A stretch of DNA of 64,000 bases, taken from assembly GCA_963277665.1 (NCBI GenBank), contig OY728163.1, positions 1,906,692,644 through 1,906,756,643 of the forward strand. Direction: 5' to 3'. Shown here one piece after another: positions 22,062 through 34,639 of the stretch. The notes beneath the pieces are model-generated. The model saw only the letters and a list, made by a program, of their open reading frames with translations. It had not been told where the DNA came from and did no database searches. The stretch is from Viscum album. Its lineage: Eukaryota; Streptophyta; Magnoliopsida; Santalales; Viscaceae. A program made the translations under genes and the position numbers. The first letter of the stretch is position 1. Each line of letters starts with the position of its first letter.

Positions 22062-24773
22062 TGTAATGGCCCAGACCCCCTGGCCATTACTTTGCCAAAA
22101 TACGGATCCACCAAAACAGTGGCACCATGACGGTGGCACCGTAAGGGTGAAACCGTGACGGTGGCACTGTGTCCTCATCCATCTCTCCATTTTCTTTTTC
22201 CAGTCCCTCTCCCGCAACATATTTTTTTGACATTAATTAATTCTTTTACTTTTTTTAAATCCCATAATTAATTCCTAAAAATCCCGAGAAACCTCCCTGA
22301 TAAGGGTGATTAAATAACACCTTAATATCATCGTGTGTAACTTCCCACCCACATAAGAAAACCATGATCCGACTTTCCAGGCATTCAAAATTCCATATCT
22401 TGTAACAGTAGGATCTTCTCTTTATATCTCCCGGTATAGTTTCTTTTTTTTTTCTTTCTTCTCAACTGGATTTCTTTCTTCTTCCTAGTGTGCCTGGAGT
22501 CCCTCTCTTCATGTGTCTTGTGGTACGCCTCTACTGGAGCTTTCTTCGCCTCCTGGAGTCCATGGAATTCCTCCCCTGCAAGTCGCACATCCCCTTTTCT
22601 TGGCACGTGGAGAAAAACTTTGATCCTTGATCAACCAGGTAGGGATTTTCCTTTGTCTCTCCTTTCTGTGTATCATGTGGGGTGGGTACGCTACTGTTTC
22701 TATGGGAATGGATGAAACCAAACCTTAATGAAGATAAAAAATGGAATTTTAAAGAATGAATGGGAGGGGTGTGATCGATGTTCTTTTTTTCTGTTTTTCC
22801 CTCTTCCTTGATTATTATTTTCTGAATTGTGCAGGTTTATGCCTACTGAAAATCATGGTCGTTGGTGGTCCTTATTTTTGCACTAATGAACCCTTGTCTT
22901 CTATGATGATTAAATGATTGTAACTTGGAAATTGGTTAATCATGTAATCTTGGTGGATTAAATTGATGTTTAGTAAAACAAGAATCCATGTATGACCACC
23001 CCAGATAAAAACCAGAAAGAAGAACCTAATGAATGATGTGATTAAACCTAGAGGTTTCCTACTTTGTTTTGATTGTAGGTGTGTTGTCTTTCTTGGTGCT
23101 TATGAGGTGATGTGGGTGAGGATATGATCCTCTTGGTTGTCAGTTTGAAACTGTGTGGTTGCTCTGCTTGGGATACGAATCAGGGTGGAATCCTCTACTA
23201 TTATCATATCATTGGTTCATGGTTTTGGGGATGTGGGGTTGTATCTTGAAGCCTGCTTTGGTTCCAGTACTTTGAGGGATCTCACTTATCCTTTTGTTTA
23301 TGTGACTTCACAAGAGAATCGGGTGTGAATGCTTAAATTGTTGTTTGGCTGTTTCTCTTTCTCTGTCTTGTGGTTATGCCTATTAGTTGCCCAGTAGTGC
23401 AGAATTTACTTAAATGGGATCACTTGAACATAAAAACAAGGAGAGTTAAGTGGGGAATTTGTTTTGGGAATGAGTTGTGACTTGGTTGTGAGTACTGTAC
23501 CTTTCTTTTATAAATGAATAGTAACAGGGTGTTTGTGCTTAAGTTGGCTTCGGAAACCCTAGGCTTTGAATGAGTGTTTGTTACCTATACATATAATTGT
23601 AGTTCTTATGTTTCTTATTTGCACCCCACCCAAGTTGATAACTTAGTGTTAAACACCCTTATTTAATGGGGGAGGGTTTTTTTTTCAACACTTCTAGGAG
23701 TGGCTGGTTATTAGCTTTTTTCTGCTCCCTTTCCCAAGAATACCAAGACACTTCGGGCAGGCTGTGATGGCCTGAAGTCCATTATTAGCCCAAGAATCTT
23801 CGGGCAAGGTAGTGTGGTGGTTGGACCAGGTGTTTGTGGGCAGGTTTTTTCCCAAGTATCTTCGGGATGAGGCCCAGGTGTCTTTGGGCGTGGTAGTAGT
23901 TGTTCTATTCTAGGTGTGTGCGGGCTTGGTTATGTATGGTTGGTGTGGCCCAGGTGTCTGCAGGTGGAATGTTTGTTGCGGCCCAGGTGTCTGTGGGCGG
24001 GATGGAGGTTGTGGCCCAGGTGTTTGTAGGAGGGATGTGTGGTTGTGGAATAGGTGTGTGCGGGCGGGGTGTGCAGTGGGACTGCGATGAGAATGGAGAT
24101 ATTGGTTCGATGCGTTGGATGTCTTCAATAACCAGTGGGAAAGTGGCGCGGGGTACCCAAACATCGATGTGCGATTACTATACATTACTTGACTTGCGTT
24201 ATTTGGGGAGTGTTCCTTGGTGAGGCTTGGGTGGATAGTTTTCCTTGCTAGGTTCTTTGGTTGTCTTTCTCACAGGGCCTTATAATGCCTCTCCACTTGT
24301 GCACGAGAGTCTTTTGATTTCCCTACTGAGTATACTTGTATGCTCACCCTACGTATATAAACTGCTTTCATGTTTCTAGGAGGACTTCAGGGATCGTGCG
24401 GGGCTGTACTAGCTCAGACCTTGGGGCAGTTGTTGTTCTCGTTTTCCTTTTTCTTGGTACTTTACCTTTGGAGTTCTTGTGGCTTGTATCTATTACTTTT
24501 GAACATGCATATAGGAATGGTTTACTTTCGGCTTTACCTTTACTCTCAGATTTGGTGTTGTTGGGTTGCTATCTTATCTCCCGATCCTATTAAAATAAAA
24601 AAAGGGTAATGCCTTCCATCTTGTGTGTGATTCTATACCCTTGGTGTTAGTCGCCACTTCGGGACCTATTGAAGGCGGGTCTCGGGGGTCATTATCTCTC
24701 CTTCAACTTAAAGAAGGAAGGGTTTGGAAATCTGTTGTCCCTTCTCTCCTTTTGGTGAAGGTGGGTCATGACA
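22062..24773 (+). repeat. 3' LTR of the Tekay-type element
   Basis: TGTAATGGCCCAGACC to GTGGGTCATGACA, collinear with 14081-16814. The two copies differ already in the first 150 bases by several substitutions and deletions, for example a shortened C run and lost GTCGGCCAAG-type bases. The G-rich minisatellite lies at 23742-24080. Flanked on the right by the TTATA target copy (24774-24778). Confidence 0.92.
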
Positions 24774-26846
24774 TTATATGTGTTCGAAAAAATATATGTC
24801 CATACCTGTTATATTCCTATATAGATAAAATACTCTTGATGGGTATGTAATACTAGAACATAATTAGGGATGACATAAACCAAATCCTACAACACCAAAT
24901 GAAACTAAAATCTCGTAGCACTTTTTTCTCCAAGGATAATATAGGTAATATTAAAATATAGATATATCTCTTTAAACATGAGATCGTCCTAATTTATATG
25001 GGTATCCTTCTAAAAATGAAGTAAAATTCCATTCCACTAAGTCTGGTACACTAAAACCAATTGAAAACAGTCATCTGAAAATGGATAATAGGAAACCTAT
25101 CTATACTGAGTAAAAAATTATAGGGACTCACCAACTTATATATAAAGGTTACATGTAAAAATATGAATCCTATAAAAATATAGTCAGATAAACAATAGAA
25201 GTGTATGATCATATATCATCATAAAATGTAGCCTCCAACAAAATGGTTGAGTAGAAAGGCTCCACTGTTTATGTTGGTCCTGGAATAGGGGTTATGATTA
25301 GGGAAATATTTCTTATGAATATTTTCTAAAACTACAACTAGAGGAGTGAAGACACATTTTGTGCCTTTGAAAACAATATAAGATGTAATTAATATGACCG
25401 TACCATTAGAATTTATCCTTCCCTTTCACACCTATTCACCACAACCATGGATCACTCTAACACCATCACATGAAAATGACCACAAACACACATATTGAAG
25501 GAAATCGTCCACAAAACCTCAACACTATCAATTATTTGTGGCACCGAGTCAACCAAAAGAGTGTTAAATCAAATAAAAATGATACTTCATATTGTGGGAA
25601 GATACCCTCATCCTTGTGTTTCTAATTCCATTTCGATCATCCTAAAAATAGTGATCTACCAAAAGTAGCTAGTCTTGGAACATTTGGTGTCTAGGAATGT
25701 GTGACTGACAAAACTACTTATCAAACAATCATCTTAGGTAGAAAAGTAATTGAACATAGATCCTATATTTTATCGAAACGTGGTGTCATAATCCTCCACC
25801 ACCCATGGTTTCCCGTTTCCCAGGTTACTTGATCTCTAATCCCGGTTTAGACCACCATGGGGTGGTATTGGTGGAACTGAATCTAGGCACCAACCACCTC
25901 TTATTTCTCTCCTAGTTCCTTCACCACATCTAACACCCCACAGAACAACCTAATCCAACCAATTTATAGACCTAGGAAGTCCATCAACATTATATTTTAC
26001 TGTTAACAGATGTGTTGGAAAATCCTTCCTGTAAATTTTATGTCCATAACAAGGACAAAAAACCTTCTACTTCAATGGGATGAACTATAATTAAGGTCGT
26101 TATGAATGTAAAACCCCATTGTTTCATGACCCATATTGTAATAATATTTTTGGTGGGTCCTTTTTACCCTATATACCAAATCAAAGCTGTAATATAAATA
26201 GATATATGATTTTAATCCCTACAGATCATCACCAAACACCAGAAACGTTATCCACAACTCAGTCTGATATGATATATCCACCTAAACCACCAATTCTGGT
26301 TCTATTAACTAGTCATCAGGTATGAGAACCATCTATTGTCCAACCAAAAGAGAAAATTAAACATGAAAAGGCCCCTTTATAGAATCCTCATCACTCATTA
26401 GGTCATATATCTTACTATACTATAAAACCCATGGTTTCTTTCATCATGGTAACATAATGAATGTATAAATGTCATCCAATTGGGAATGTGTATATATAGG
26501 GATATGGATCAATAAGGACTTTGAAACCACAACCCATTCCTATATTATTCATGTATTAATGTTCTTCTTAAAACCTGTGTTTATATTTATCGAGTACACA
26601 AGTAGGTTTTCAGAATCTAAGGGAATGAATACATTGGCCACAACGCCAACATTCTACAGTCAATATTGATTTGAAAATTTGAAATATTTTATCATTGTTT
26701 CCTATGGTGCCAAACCAAACCTCATAGTTATAAAATCTCAAAACTTCTGTGCTAGAATGAAATACATTGATATGAATATTTCACAACCTGACCCACTAGT
26801 GACTTTCTAATCAGCGAGCGATGGAGGCATCATCACATCAAGCCTA
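24774..26846 (-). pseudogene. Gag/protease-side internal region of the minus-strand gypsy element
   Basis: By position this is the upstream half of the internal region of the old minus-strand element, separated from 12002-14080 by the Tekay insertion. I cannot recognise a single gag, protease or RT motif with confidence: every minus frame is broken within a few dozen codons. The assignment rests on the LTRs on either side and on the RT remnant on the other side of the insertion. Confidence 0.45.
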
Positions 26847-26860
26847 GCTCCAATAGTCCA
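26847..26860 (-). other. Degenerate primer-binding site, minus-strand gypsy element
   Basis: Plus strand GCTCCAATAGTCCA resembles GCTCTGATACCA, the reverse complement of the initiator-Met PBS, with two substitutions and a two-base insertion. It lies just outside the low end of LTR similarity, where a minus-oriented PBS should be. Confidence 0.4.
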
Positions 26861-28307
26861 AGGGTTTTCCACTGTTTCCATATAGTAAAATCACAAATAT
26901 TATATAAATTAACATATAAACCTATACAAACACACATCTCCATACAAAAACAATACAAAAAAACATAAAATAGTTTAAGAATGCATGTATAACATATATC
27001 CTAATATAGAGTATGACAAAAGAGGAAACAATGGAGGAAAAGAAGCCCAAAAAATAAAAGTAACTCCAACATTCTAAAATAAAGGAGGGGAATAATATGA
27101 TATTCTATCCTGTTACTAACCAACTAATCAATATCACTATGTTAGGTTTGCTCCTGGTCCTCCAAGGATATCTTTAAACAATATTTCATCTATATAAGAC
27201 ACAAAAGTTTCTTGAAGATCTCATGCAGGGGTGATTAAATCATACTCATTAAGATAACCCAAAATCAATAATTAAAAAGCATAAAATATGGGTTAGTTCA
27301 TAATAAAAAATATATATCAATCATGATAAGTGAGAAATAGATTAAGAACATTATACAATAATAACAGTGAATAATAACCTGAGATATAGATATGCTCAAA
27401 TTAGAAAATATTTCTCAATGGTCTCAAACAAAAAAATATCAGCCTGGGAATACAACCATGTATTTATTATCAATCACAATTATGGGAGAAGTCAATCCTC
27501 TAGTCTAGATAACACTAACATCACACATGAAAGAGTTCATTCTCATTGGGACTCACCTTAATAAGAATCCACTAGAATTCGGATGATAATGATACAATGA
27601 TCAGGGATTCACTAAGGGATCACTGGGTAAACAACATACCCTAATGTATTTATCCTTTTAGATAGGGTATTTATTCCTATGTAAATATTTCTCACACCGA
27701 TTCTGTTAACCATGCATTGGGATAATAAAGAGAATAAAAATAACTCAGTTACTCTTAGATTGAGATGTGATAAAATTTACAATGGGATTTTAAATATATA
27801 ACTATAGAATCTTTGATATACTGAACCCTTATAAAAGTGGACTGATAGTACTCACTCTAGAATAAAGGAATTTACCAACAATAATATAAAAGAGGTAATA
27901 AACCCAAAAGATACTCCAAATGGACACACAAAAAATTTATATTTGTTATGTGTCTCTCAAATAAGAATCTATCTTATATAACATCATGTTATATCTCTTA
28001 TGCTAAAAGAAATTTCATCATCTCATTCTTTGAAAAAGTATCCCGTGGAGGACTACTCATGTACCCATATATGAATCTAGAAGATATTGATGAACACATG
28101 ATGCACATCATTTAACATAATGGATAAAATATATATTCCTAGATATGTCACCATAAATAACAATGAATTCATAATAATATCTATTTTTATGATCCTTTTG
28201 AATAAATACTTGCGATAGGGTATTTACGTCCCCAACATGTCCACCCAATGAAGAAAAAACATTTCACCACAATATGCATGCATGATGTTTCATATGTCGG
28301 GGTCGTG
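26861..28307 (-). mobile_element. 5' LTR of the minus-strand gypsy element, low-coordinate part
   Basis: Collinear with about 8938-10375. The TGCTCCTGGTCCTCC segment, the ATCATACTCA block and the GATGATGTTTCAT stretch keep the same spacing in both copies (about 1145-1150 bases from the first to the last). It is cut at 28307 by the gag-only element and resumes at 38358. Confidence 0.68.
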
Positions 28308-31300
28308 TGTAACACCTCAAGCTTCCATGGTACGCTTCTCTTTCAATAATGCAATAGCTTGCATTGGACGCAAGTTCGAGATTCTAACACACCGCGACCA
28401 ATCAAAGTAGTAGTTATGAATAGTAATACCCACTTTTTGAAATTATATAAATTTTATATTTCAAAATGGACTTCATTTTTGTATTCGTAATATCAAAATT
28501 ATCCTAAGTTGAATTTTTTGTAATTTTATGAGAACTTCCAATTTTCTATGAATAGAAAAAATACATAAAAACAACTTTTTTAATCAAAATAATTTACAGT
28601 GATAAATTAAACTATTGAGTGGTTTTAAAGTAGAATTAGAATATATTTTTATCATCTTTTCCAATGTTGGTAATTATAATTAATTTCAATTTGAAATTGG
28701 ACATAAACAATTGTCAATCTTTTGATATATATTGTTTCTTAAAAACACGCTATTTGTTGTGACAGTGGGAATTAATTATTAAATTAATTAATTCAACTTA
28801 TATGTTTTGAATTTTGTAAAATAGATATCATTTTTGAATTAGGAGTATCAAATATATCTTAGGGTTAATTTTTGTTATTTTTCTGAAAAACTTCAATTTT
28901 TTGATGAATAGTGAAACCACTAAGTGGTAGTTAAAAAAACTAATTTTTTGTTTAAATGAAACTTTACCACTTCTGTGAATTGAATTTCAAAAATCCGACA
29001 TATATGGTTGTCATTAGTAAGTAAAATGTGGTTTAATGGGATGAAAATAATTTTTGGTGAATAGTAACTTTTAAGTTTTATTAATCGCGATTAAAGGTAA
29101 TTAGTGTGATTTAAGGTAAATATAATGTTATAATAATATGAAATTAACTTTACACTTGTCCTACCCTTGTTGGATGAGTCATGGCCGACCAAGAAAATCC
29201 ATGGGTCAACTTTGGGACCCCATGGAGCCATTTGGGTAAGAAAATTACATTAATAACTTTTTATTTAAAGTAAAAATAAAATTGTCACAAAAATGTGTTG
29301 TTTTACTAAAACAATTATTACATGGGGTTATATAAGTTAACCTTTCGACTATAAATATTCATTGGAAAGATAAAAGGATTTCCTACATCATGGTAATTTT
29401 TTTATAATTTTTAGACATTAAATAAATAAATTTATTTTTGACACCATGATGATGCAGTGATTACCTCATTAATGAAACATTTAAATAAAATCAAAAGATA
29501 AGGTAAAATATAAGACTTACACTTGTCTAAAACCTATTGGATGGGTGGATTTATAACCCTTATCACCTTATCCTCGAAATATATCAATGTGGGACCTTTA
29601 AAATCTGAAAATCATTTCATAATAAAGTAACATTTCATGACTTTCTAAGAGTGCCCCTCCTATCCTCTTATAAAAGTCCCCCACCTCTACCACCTTATTC
29701 ACACTTTCAAAGCCTTTTGGCTCGGACAAGATCTGCCAAAATACTCTCTAAAATTCCCTCTCTTACTCCTAAAATCCTCACTTTGGGCATAATTCTTCCC
29801 AAGGAAGCCTTTTCTCAAATCAAAAATAGTTACCTGATTTTAAGGTAATGTCTTCTCTTATGTTCTTTTGTTTTATTTTGCTTCTCCAACCCCTTAAAAT
29901 ATTTTTATTCATTTCTTTTGTAACAACACCAGTATATTAAATATACTAGTATGTTTTTATGAGAAGGATCTTATTTACACTTACACACACCTTCGTCTAA
30001 TGGTTAAAGAACATATTGTTTCTGTGGGTGGCGAATTACTGCCTCACGAAACGATGATTGTTTAATCTTCTTTATCACCTCTCATGCTGTCCATTATCAT
30101 GAAACTATTTATATATATGATATATATTATATTTATGTTTTCCTTATGATTCTGTATTTTTCATTTATGGAATACCTTTATGGTTTCCATTATGGGTAAA
30201 CGCGATAATTTCATTTTAGGAAGTGCGGACTACCGCCCCCTCAAAGTGATTTGAATCGTTAATGCCATATGTGGGATGTATAAAGGATGGATTAAATGAT
30301 ATTATATATGTTATTATACCAGAATTATAATATACCTTTATATTATTATGATTTCATTCCATTAAATATGAAATAGAAATGAAAGTAGCGTTCATGCATA
30401 CGTACGGCTTATCGTCTCCATGAACGGTGCATTTCATTTCTTACCCCTAAATGTTATGTAATATTATAAATTCATGTACATACTAGATATATACGATATA
30501 TATGATATCTACATCATGAATATAATTCTGGATATAATGGATATTTTACCACATAAACAACTTGTAATTATAAGAAGTTTATTGTTGACACAAGTACCAA
30601 AGATCGACAAAACGACCGTTATTAACTTAAATGACTACATAATTTTCATAACATGGTAATAAGTGATAAAATTGGGATAATGAACTTGAAAAAGTTTGTT
30701 AAGAAAGTAGAGATTAACTCTAGTTTATTATTCAGGAGATTAAATAACAATCGATTCAAGTTGGACACGAGGTAAGGGAACTTCTTAACCCAATTTCTGT
30801 TCTTTGGGTTAATCTCCTACTTTCAAATTATGTCATGATATTATTATGTCCTATCTTGTATTTGTACGTTCTCTATGTGTCTTTATAGTGAATAGTCATA
30901 ATAGATCTATTTTATTTAAAAAATTATCTTTATAAGGAACTTCATCTCAATATCCTTTCATTGAGGCATATTTTTTTTTATAAACAACTTTCTTTTATAC
31001 GGTGTATAAATCCCCTTTGACTTTTACTTTTATTAAAAAGGAATCTTTTTATACGAAGCGTTTTACTAAATGACAAAAGGTAATGTGTTTTTCTTACGTA
31101 TGCGGCAACAATGACTTCTCCACTGCCATGACCATTATTTGAGTTTCATCTTTCTCTACAAGACATAACTTTTTTTAAATGAAAAATAAATTCCATGTTT
31201 TACTTTTCTTTTCTTTTGGTATTGAAAATGGTTTTGATAATGTTTTTATTATATAAATTTGTTGTATTGATATATTGTGATTGAAATGTGGAAATTTTAT

Positions 31301-32030
31301 GTTTCCTTTATGCATGTTTTATGTGATATGATTATGTTATGGTTTATGATATGTTTAAACCTTTTGATATAAGGAATGGATTGGACTTAATAAGTGACGG
31401 GTGGAGCCTGCTATAGCTCCTCGATGCATCGGTAGGTCTCATGAGACAAACTAGTGTCTTGGAACAAGGCCTTGACAAAATCTTATTTGTAGTCTTAGTA
31501 GAATGCCTTGACTATGTGTTTATGATAGTCTGGCATTATGCATTCCATCATTATGAAAGTGGTTATTGATATTGAATTTGATTATTCGACTAGTAGAATA
31601 TCCATGTGAATAAGTAAATGACATTATTTCATTTTATTTTTTCCATATTATGCTGAAGTTCAAGTTGAAAAGGCTTTTGTTTTAGTTATACATTACCTTA
31701 AATGTTTATGTTTATTTATGAAAGTTTCTGCTGTATTGTTATCCTTACTGAGCATCTGAGCTCACCCCTTTCTATGTTTTATTTTCCTAGGATGTGAAGA
31801 AATATTTTATGACTCACCTATAGGGATAGTCTGAAGGGGATAGGAGTGTGTACTATGGAGACAATGTTATTGTGATTTTTTACTTTATGATGTAATGTAA
31901 CATATATGAATTTATCTAGTGTTTCCAAGGCTACTAAACTAATCGGTCTTTCGAGACTTGATATTTTGTGATCATGCCAATGTTACGCAATAATGCACCG
32001 ACCCTGGGTAACTAGGGTTGGGGCGTTATA
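28308..32030 (+). repeat. 5' LTR of the gag-only element
   Basis: TGTAACACC to GGGCGTTATA, directly before the PBS; collinear with 34640-38357. A TATA box TATAAAAG (29669-29676) is preserved in the sister copy (35998-36005). About 356 bp apart inside the LTR are two diverged copies of the same segment (GGACTTCATTTTTGTATTC near 28470 and GATATCATTTTTGAATTAG near 28825). The short ORFs 29651-29848 and 30474-30659 fall within it and are not credible genes. The final CA of the LTR has become TA. Confidence 0.9.
29669..29676 (+). promoter_or_regulatory. TATA box in the long LTR
   Basis: CTCTTATAAAAG, followed by C-rich CCCACCTCTACCACC sequence typical of a plant initiator region, and conserved in the 3' LTR. 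It suggests transcription starts around 29700, so R/U5 would be about 2.3 kb long. Confidence 0.6.
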
Positions 32031-32032
32031 GT

Positions 32033-32045
32033 TGGTATCAGAGGC
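32033..32045 (+). other. Primer-binding site (initiator tRNA-Met), gag-only element
   Basis: TGGTATCAGAGGC begins two bases after the 5' LTR end and matches the initiator tRNA-Met 3' end. Confidence 0.88.
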
Positions 32046-32531
32046 AGTTTAGTACTAACCTTGGAAGCTAGATTTAGATAAACTCTGATTAGAGCACATA
32101 TCCCTAAGATTGAATTCGAGGATTAGTATAGAAGAACTTCATAGAATTTTGGTATTATAGAGATTTTGTGAGTTTTCCAATAAATAAATCCCTGTCTGGA
32201 TACGAGCAGGTAGAGGCGGCTCTGGTATAGATATACCTAGGGGTAAAACCCGAAAACACCGCTTTGAGCTAAACTCGAACGGGAACTGGTGCACGACAAT
32301 GGGCCTTTCTACACTCTTGGTTACAACACTCCCGGGGGATATGCTTAGGATAATTCTCATTTTCTTTACAAACCATTATGATGGGTTTATGAGTATATAC
32401 TTCCTCAAATAAAACATTTTTATGATTATGGATTGTGTCCATAAACTGTTCAATTTATGTTAAGTGTTTTACAAGAATGGAATTATGTATTTTGATTCAT
32501 AAAATGATCTAGTTTATGCCATTGTTTAGAA

Positions 32532-33600
32532 ATGGCGCCTAGTGGAAGGAATGGAAACCGTATCAATGCACACACTACATGTAGGGATTTCCCACCTGCT
32601 CAAGATAATTATAGTGGAGTTGGTGATACAACTGGTGCTGATCAGCTTATCACCATACTAGGACAACTCACTCAGGTTATGAATAATAACCTTACTCGTA
32701 TGGAGCACACTGATCTGCAACGTGGAGGATCAATGTTAGACCGCTTCATGAGGCAACAACCACCAACATTCAATGGGAGTAAAAATCCCTTAGTAGATGA
32801 GTAATGGATAAATTCCTTAGAGAAAATATTCTATGCCTTGGGGAGTAGTGAAAGGGAAAAGGTTATCATGGTAGTTTACCGCCTCACTGGAGATGTTGAT
32901 CAATAGTTGTAATTGATTCAAAATAAAAAAGGAAGATGAAGAAGTATCAAGTATGGAATGGAGAGAGTTAAAAGATATTTTCTTAGAAAAATACTTTCCT
33001 CATGACCATCGAGCAGATATGGAAAGGAAATTTTTGAGTCTGAGGAAAAAGGAGGATGAGAATGTTGCAAAGTATGAGTCTAAATTTACAAGGATAGCGA
33101 GGCATGTTGCAGATTATATACGTAACCCAAGAAGTAAGATTGATCATTTCATTAGTGGGTTAAAACCATTTCTCTGTCGTGCATTAGTACCACAATCTTT
33201 CTCAAAAAACAAAGATATAGTCTCATGTTCTATCAAGAACAAAAAGTAATTCTCTAAATCTTATGACAATAAAGTAAAGCAAGATAAGAAGAGAACGGTG
33301 GAACAAGAGACAGATAAAGGGAAAAAGGGAAAGAAGGATTTTCCATTATGCGATAATTGTGGGAATAATCACCCCGGTACTTGCCTAAAAGGAATGGGAT
33401 TTTGTTATAAATGTGGAGAGAAAGGTCACCAGGCTCGTGATTTCAAGGGAAAGAAATACGCTATCAATGTTGAATGCTACAATTGTAGAGAAATGGGGCA
33501 TTATGCAAATGAATGTCCTAAGTTTCAGGGAAACTTACCTCAGAAAATGCTAAGGGAGCAAGGCCAAGCTTATGCTATTACTACAGATGAAGTGGAATAA
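32532..33600 (+). pseudogene. gag: gag of the gag-only element
   Basis: The ATG at 32532 (MAPSGRNGNR) lies two bases after a TTTAG acceptor-like site, as in the Tekay element. The first frame holds LDRFMRQQPPTFNGSKNPLVDE and stops at 32802; the same frame still reads WINSLEKIFYALGSSEREKV. The frame at 32953-33249 is the gag core: WRELKDIFLEKYFP, KFLSLRKKEDENVAKYESKFTR and a FISGL segment. The frame at 33298-33600 has the nucleic-acid-binding end. CYKCGEKGHQARDF is a knuckle whose last Cys is Phe, and CYNCREMGHYANEC is a complete CX2CX4HX4C. The protein stops at TAA 33598 with no protease after it. At least one stop and two frame shifts. Confidence 0.85.
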
Positions 33601-34621
33601 TTATTGTATTTGTGTTTTTTGACACAAGAACTATATTATGGTTATAAGAATATTGTGATATATATAAGGATTGTACTGAAGTACTTGTTTTTTCATTAAG
33701 GTTTTAATATGATGAAGGTAATCATATTTTTAGTATGTGACAATAAGAGAAACTTTACTTTGTTTAGGGAATCTGATGAATTGATTTTGGAATTTAGAGA
33801 ACTTTTATAGAAAGTATGGACAGAGGTATTTTGGATAACTATAAAGGTTGGAATGGATTAAGTTTAACTTTGGATAGTATTATTTAAGGTTAAAACATTT
33901 CTGAAGATTGTTTTTGGAATATTATAATACTGTAGTTTTAGGAAAAGGACAACCTGCAGGTCGGGGGATGGCACGTCGCGTCAGACAAAGCTACAGGAAT
34001 CAAACCCACAACCATAGTGAAACAAGCCTTTATTACATACCACTAGCCTATAGGAAGTACCTGGTTATTACAAAATAGTTTTTCATATATAAACGGTATG
34101 TGTTAATATTTGGAACCTTGTATGATCAGGATAAATATAATAATTTTGAATCCTATTACCTTTTGGAGTGAAAGATAGGTTTGTGGTAAAAATTTATTGA
34201 AGAATGAAAGTCTACATGATAAGTAAGTATATTTCCTTACATTCTTAGTAAATCTCCAAAATGAATTCTTCAACTTTATTAAAGGTAATTTAAAACAAAA
34301 GTGTTGTCAGTTAACTTTTCCTACTGGGGAATCAAAGACCATTTAACAAATCACAAGTTTGTGATTTTCTTGTAGTTAACTTTCTCCTAATCCTATTTTA
34401 TACAACTCTCCATCAGACCTTGATGGTTTGTTTCTCCTCTATATCTATGTTTTCATAGAATCCTAGTATGGGCTATCTCGGGTGACCTCTGTACTTCTCT
34501 TTCTTTCTTTTAAAGTTATATTTTTTATTAACCCTGTTTCTGATATGGGTTTTCCACAAAAGTATTTTCTATTTTCAACCTTTTATTTTCAAAGAACATT
34601 TTCAAATTTTTAGGACACAAT
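33601..34621. other. Non-coding spacer where pol would be expected
   Basis: One kilobase without an open frame or recognisable protease/RT/INT motif in either direction. A GC-richer island at about 33950-34030 (GGATGGCACGTCGCGTCAG) stands out from the AT-rich surroundings and has no assignment. The rest looks like unconstrained sequence. Confidence 0.6.
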
Positions 34622-34637
34622 TTATTGAAGGAGGGTA
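34622..34637 (+). other. Polypurine tract, gag-only element
   Basis: TTATTGAAGGAGGGTA just before the 3' LTR start. The purine run GAAGGAGGG is the expected primer for plus-strand DNA. Confidence 0.6.
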
Positions 34638-34639
34638 TA

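Larger units (their letters stand above)
14081..24773 (+). mobile_element. Full-length Tekay-type Ty3/gypsy chromovirus, defective
   Basis: A 10.7-kb element bounded by TGTAATGGCC at 14081 and ...GTGGGTCATGACA at 24773. It is flanked by the 5-bp direct repeat TTATA (14076-14080 and 24774-24778), a normal target duplication. It has two LTRs of about 2.7 kb, an initiator-Met PBS, gag, PR, RT, RNase H, INT and a C-terminal chromodomain in the Ty3 order. The LTRs differ by many substitutions and small indels, so the insertion is old but much younger than its host. It is clearly more GC-rich than the flanks. Stops, frameshifts and a mutated RT active site make it non-autonomous. Confidence 0.93.

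Noticed and set aside
29651..29848. Small ORF starting at the TATA box of the long LTR, repeated at 35980
   Set aside because: Begins upstream of any likely transcription start, and the two LTR copies diverge in frame and length.
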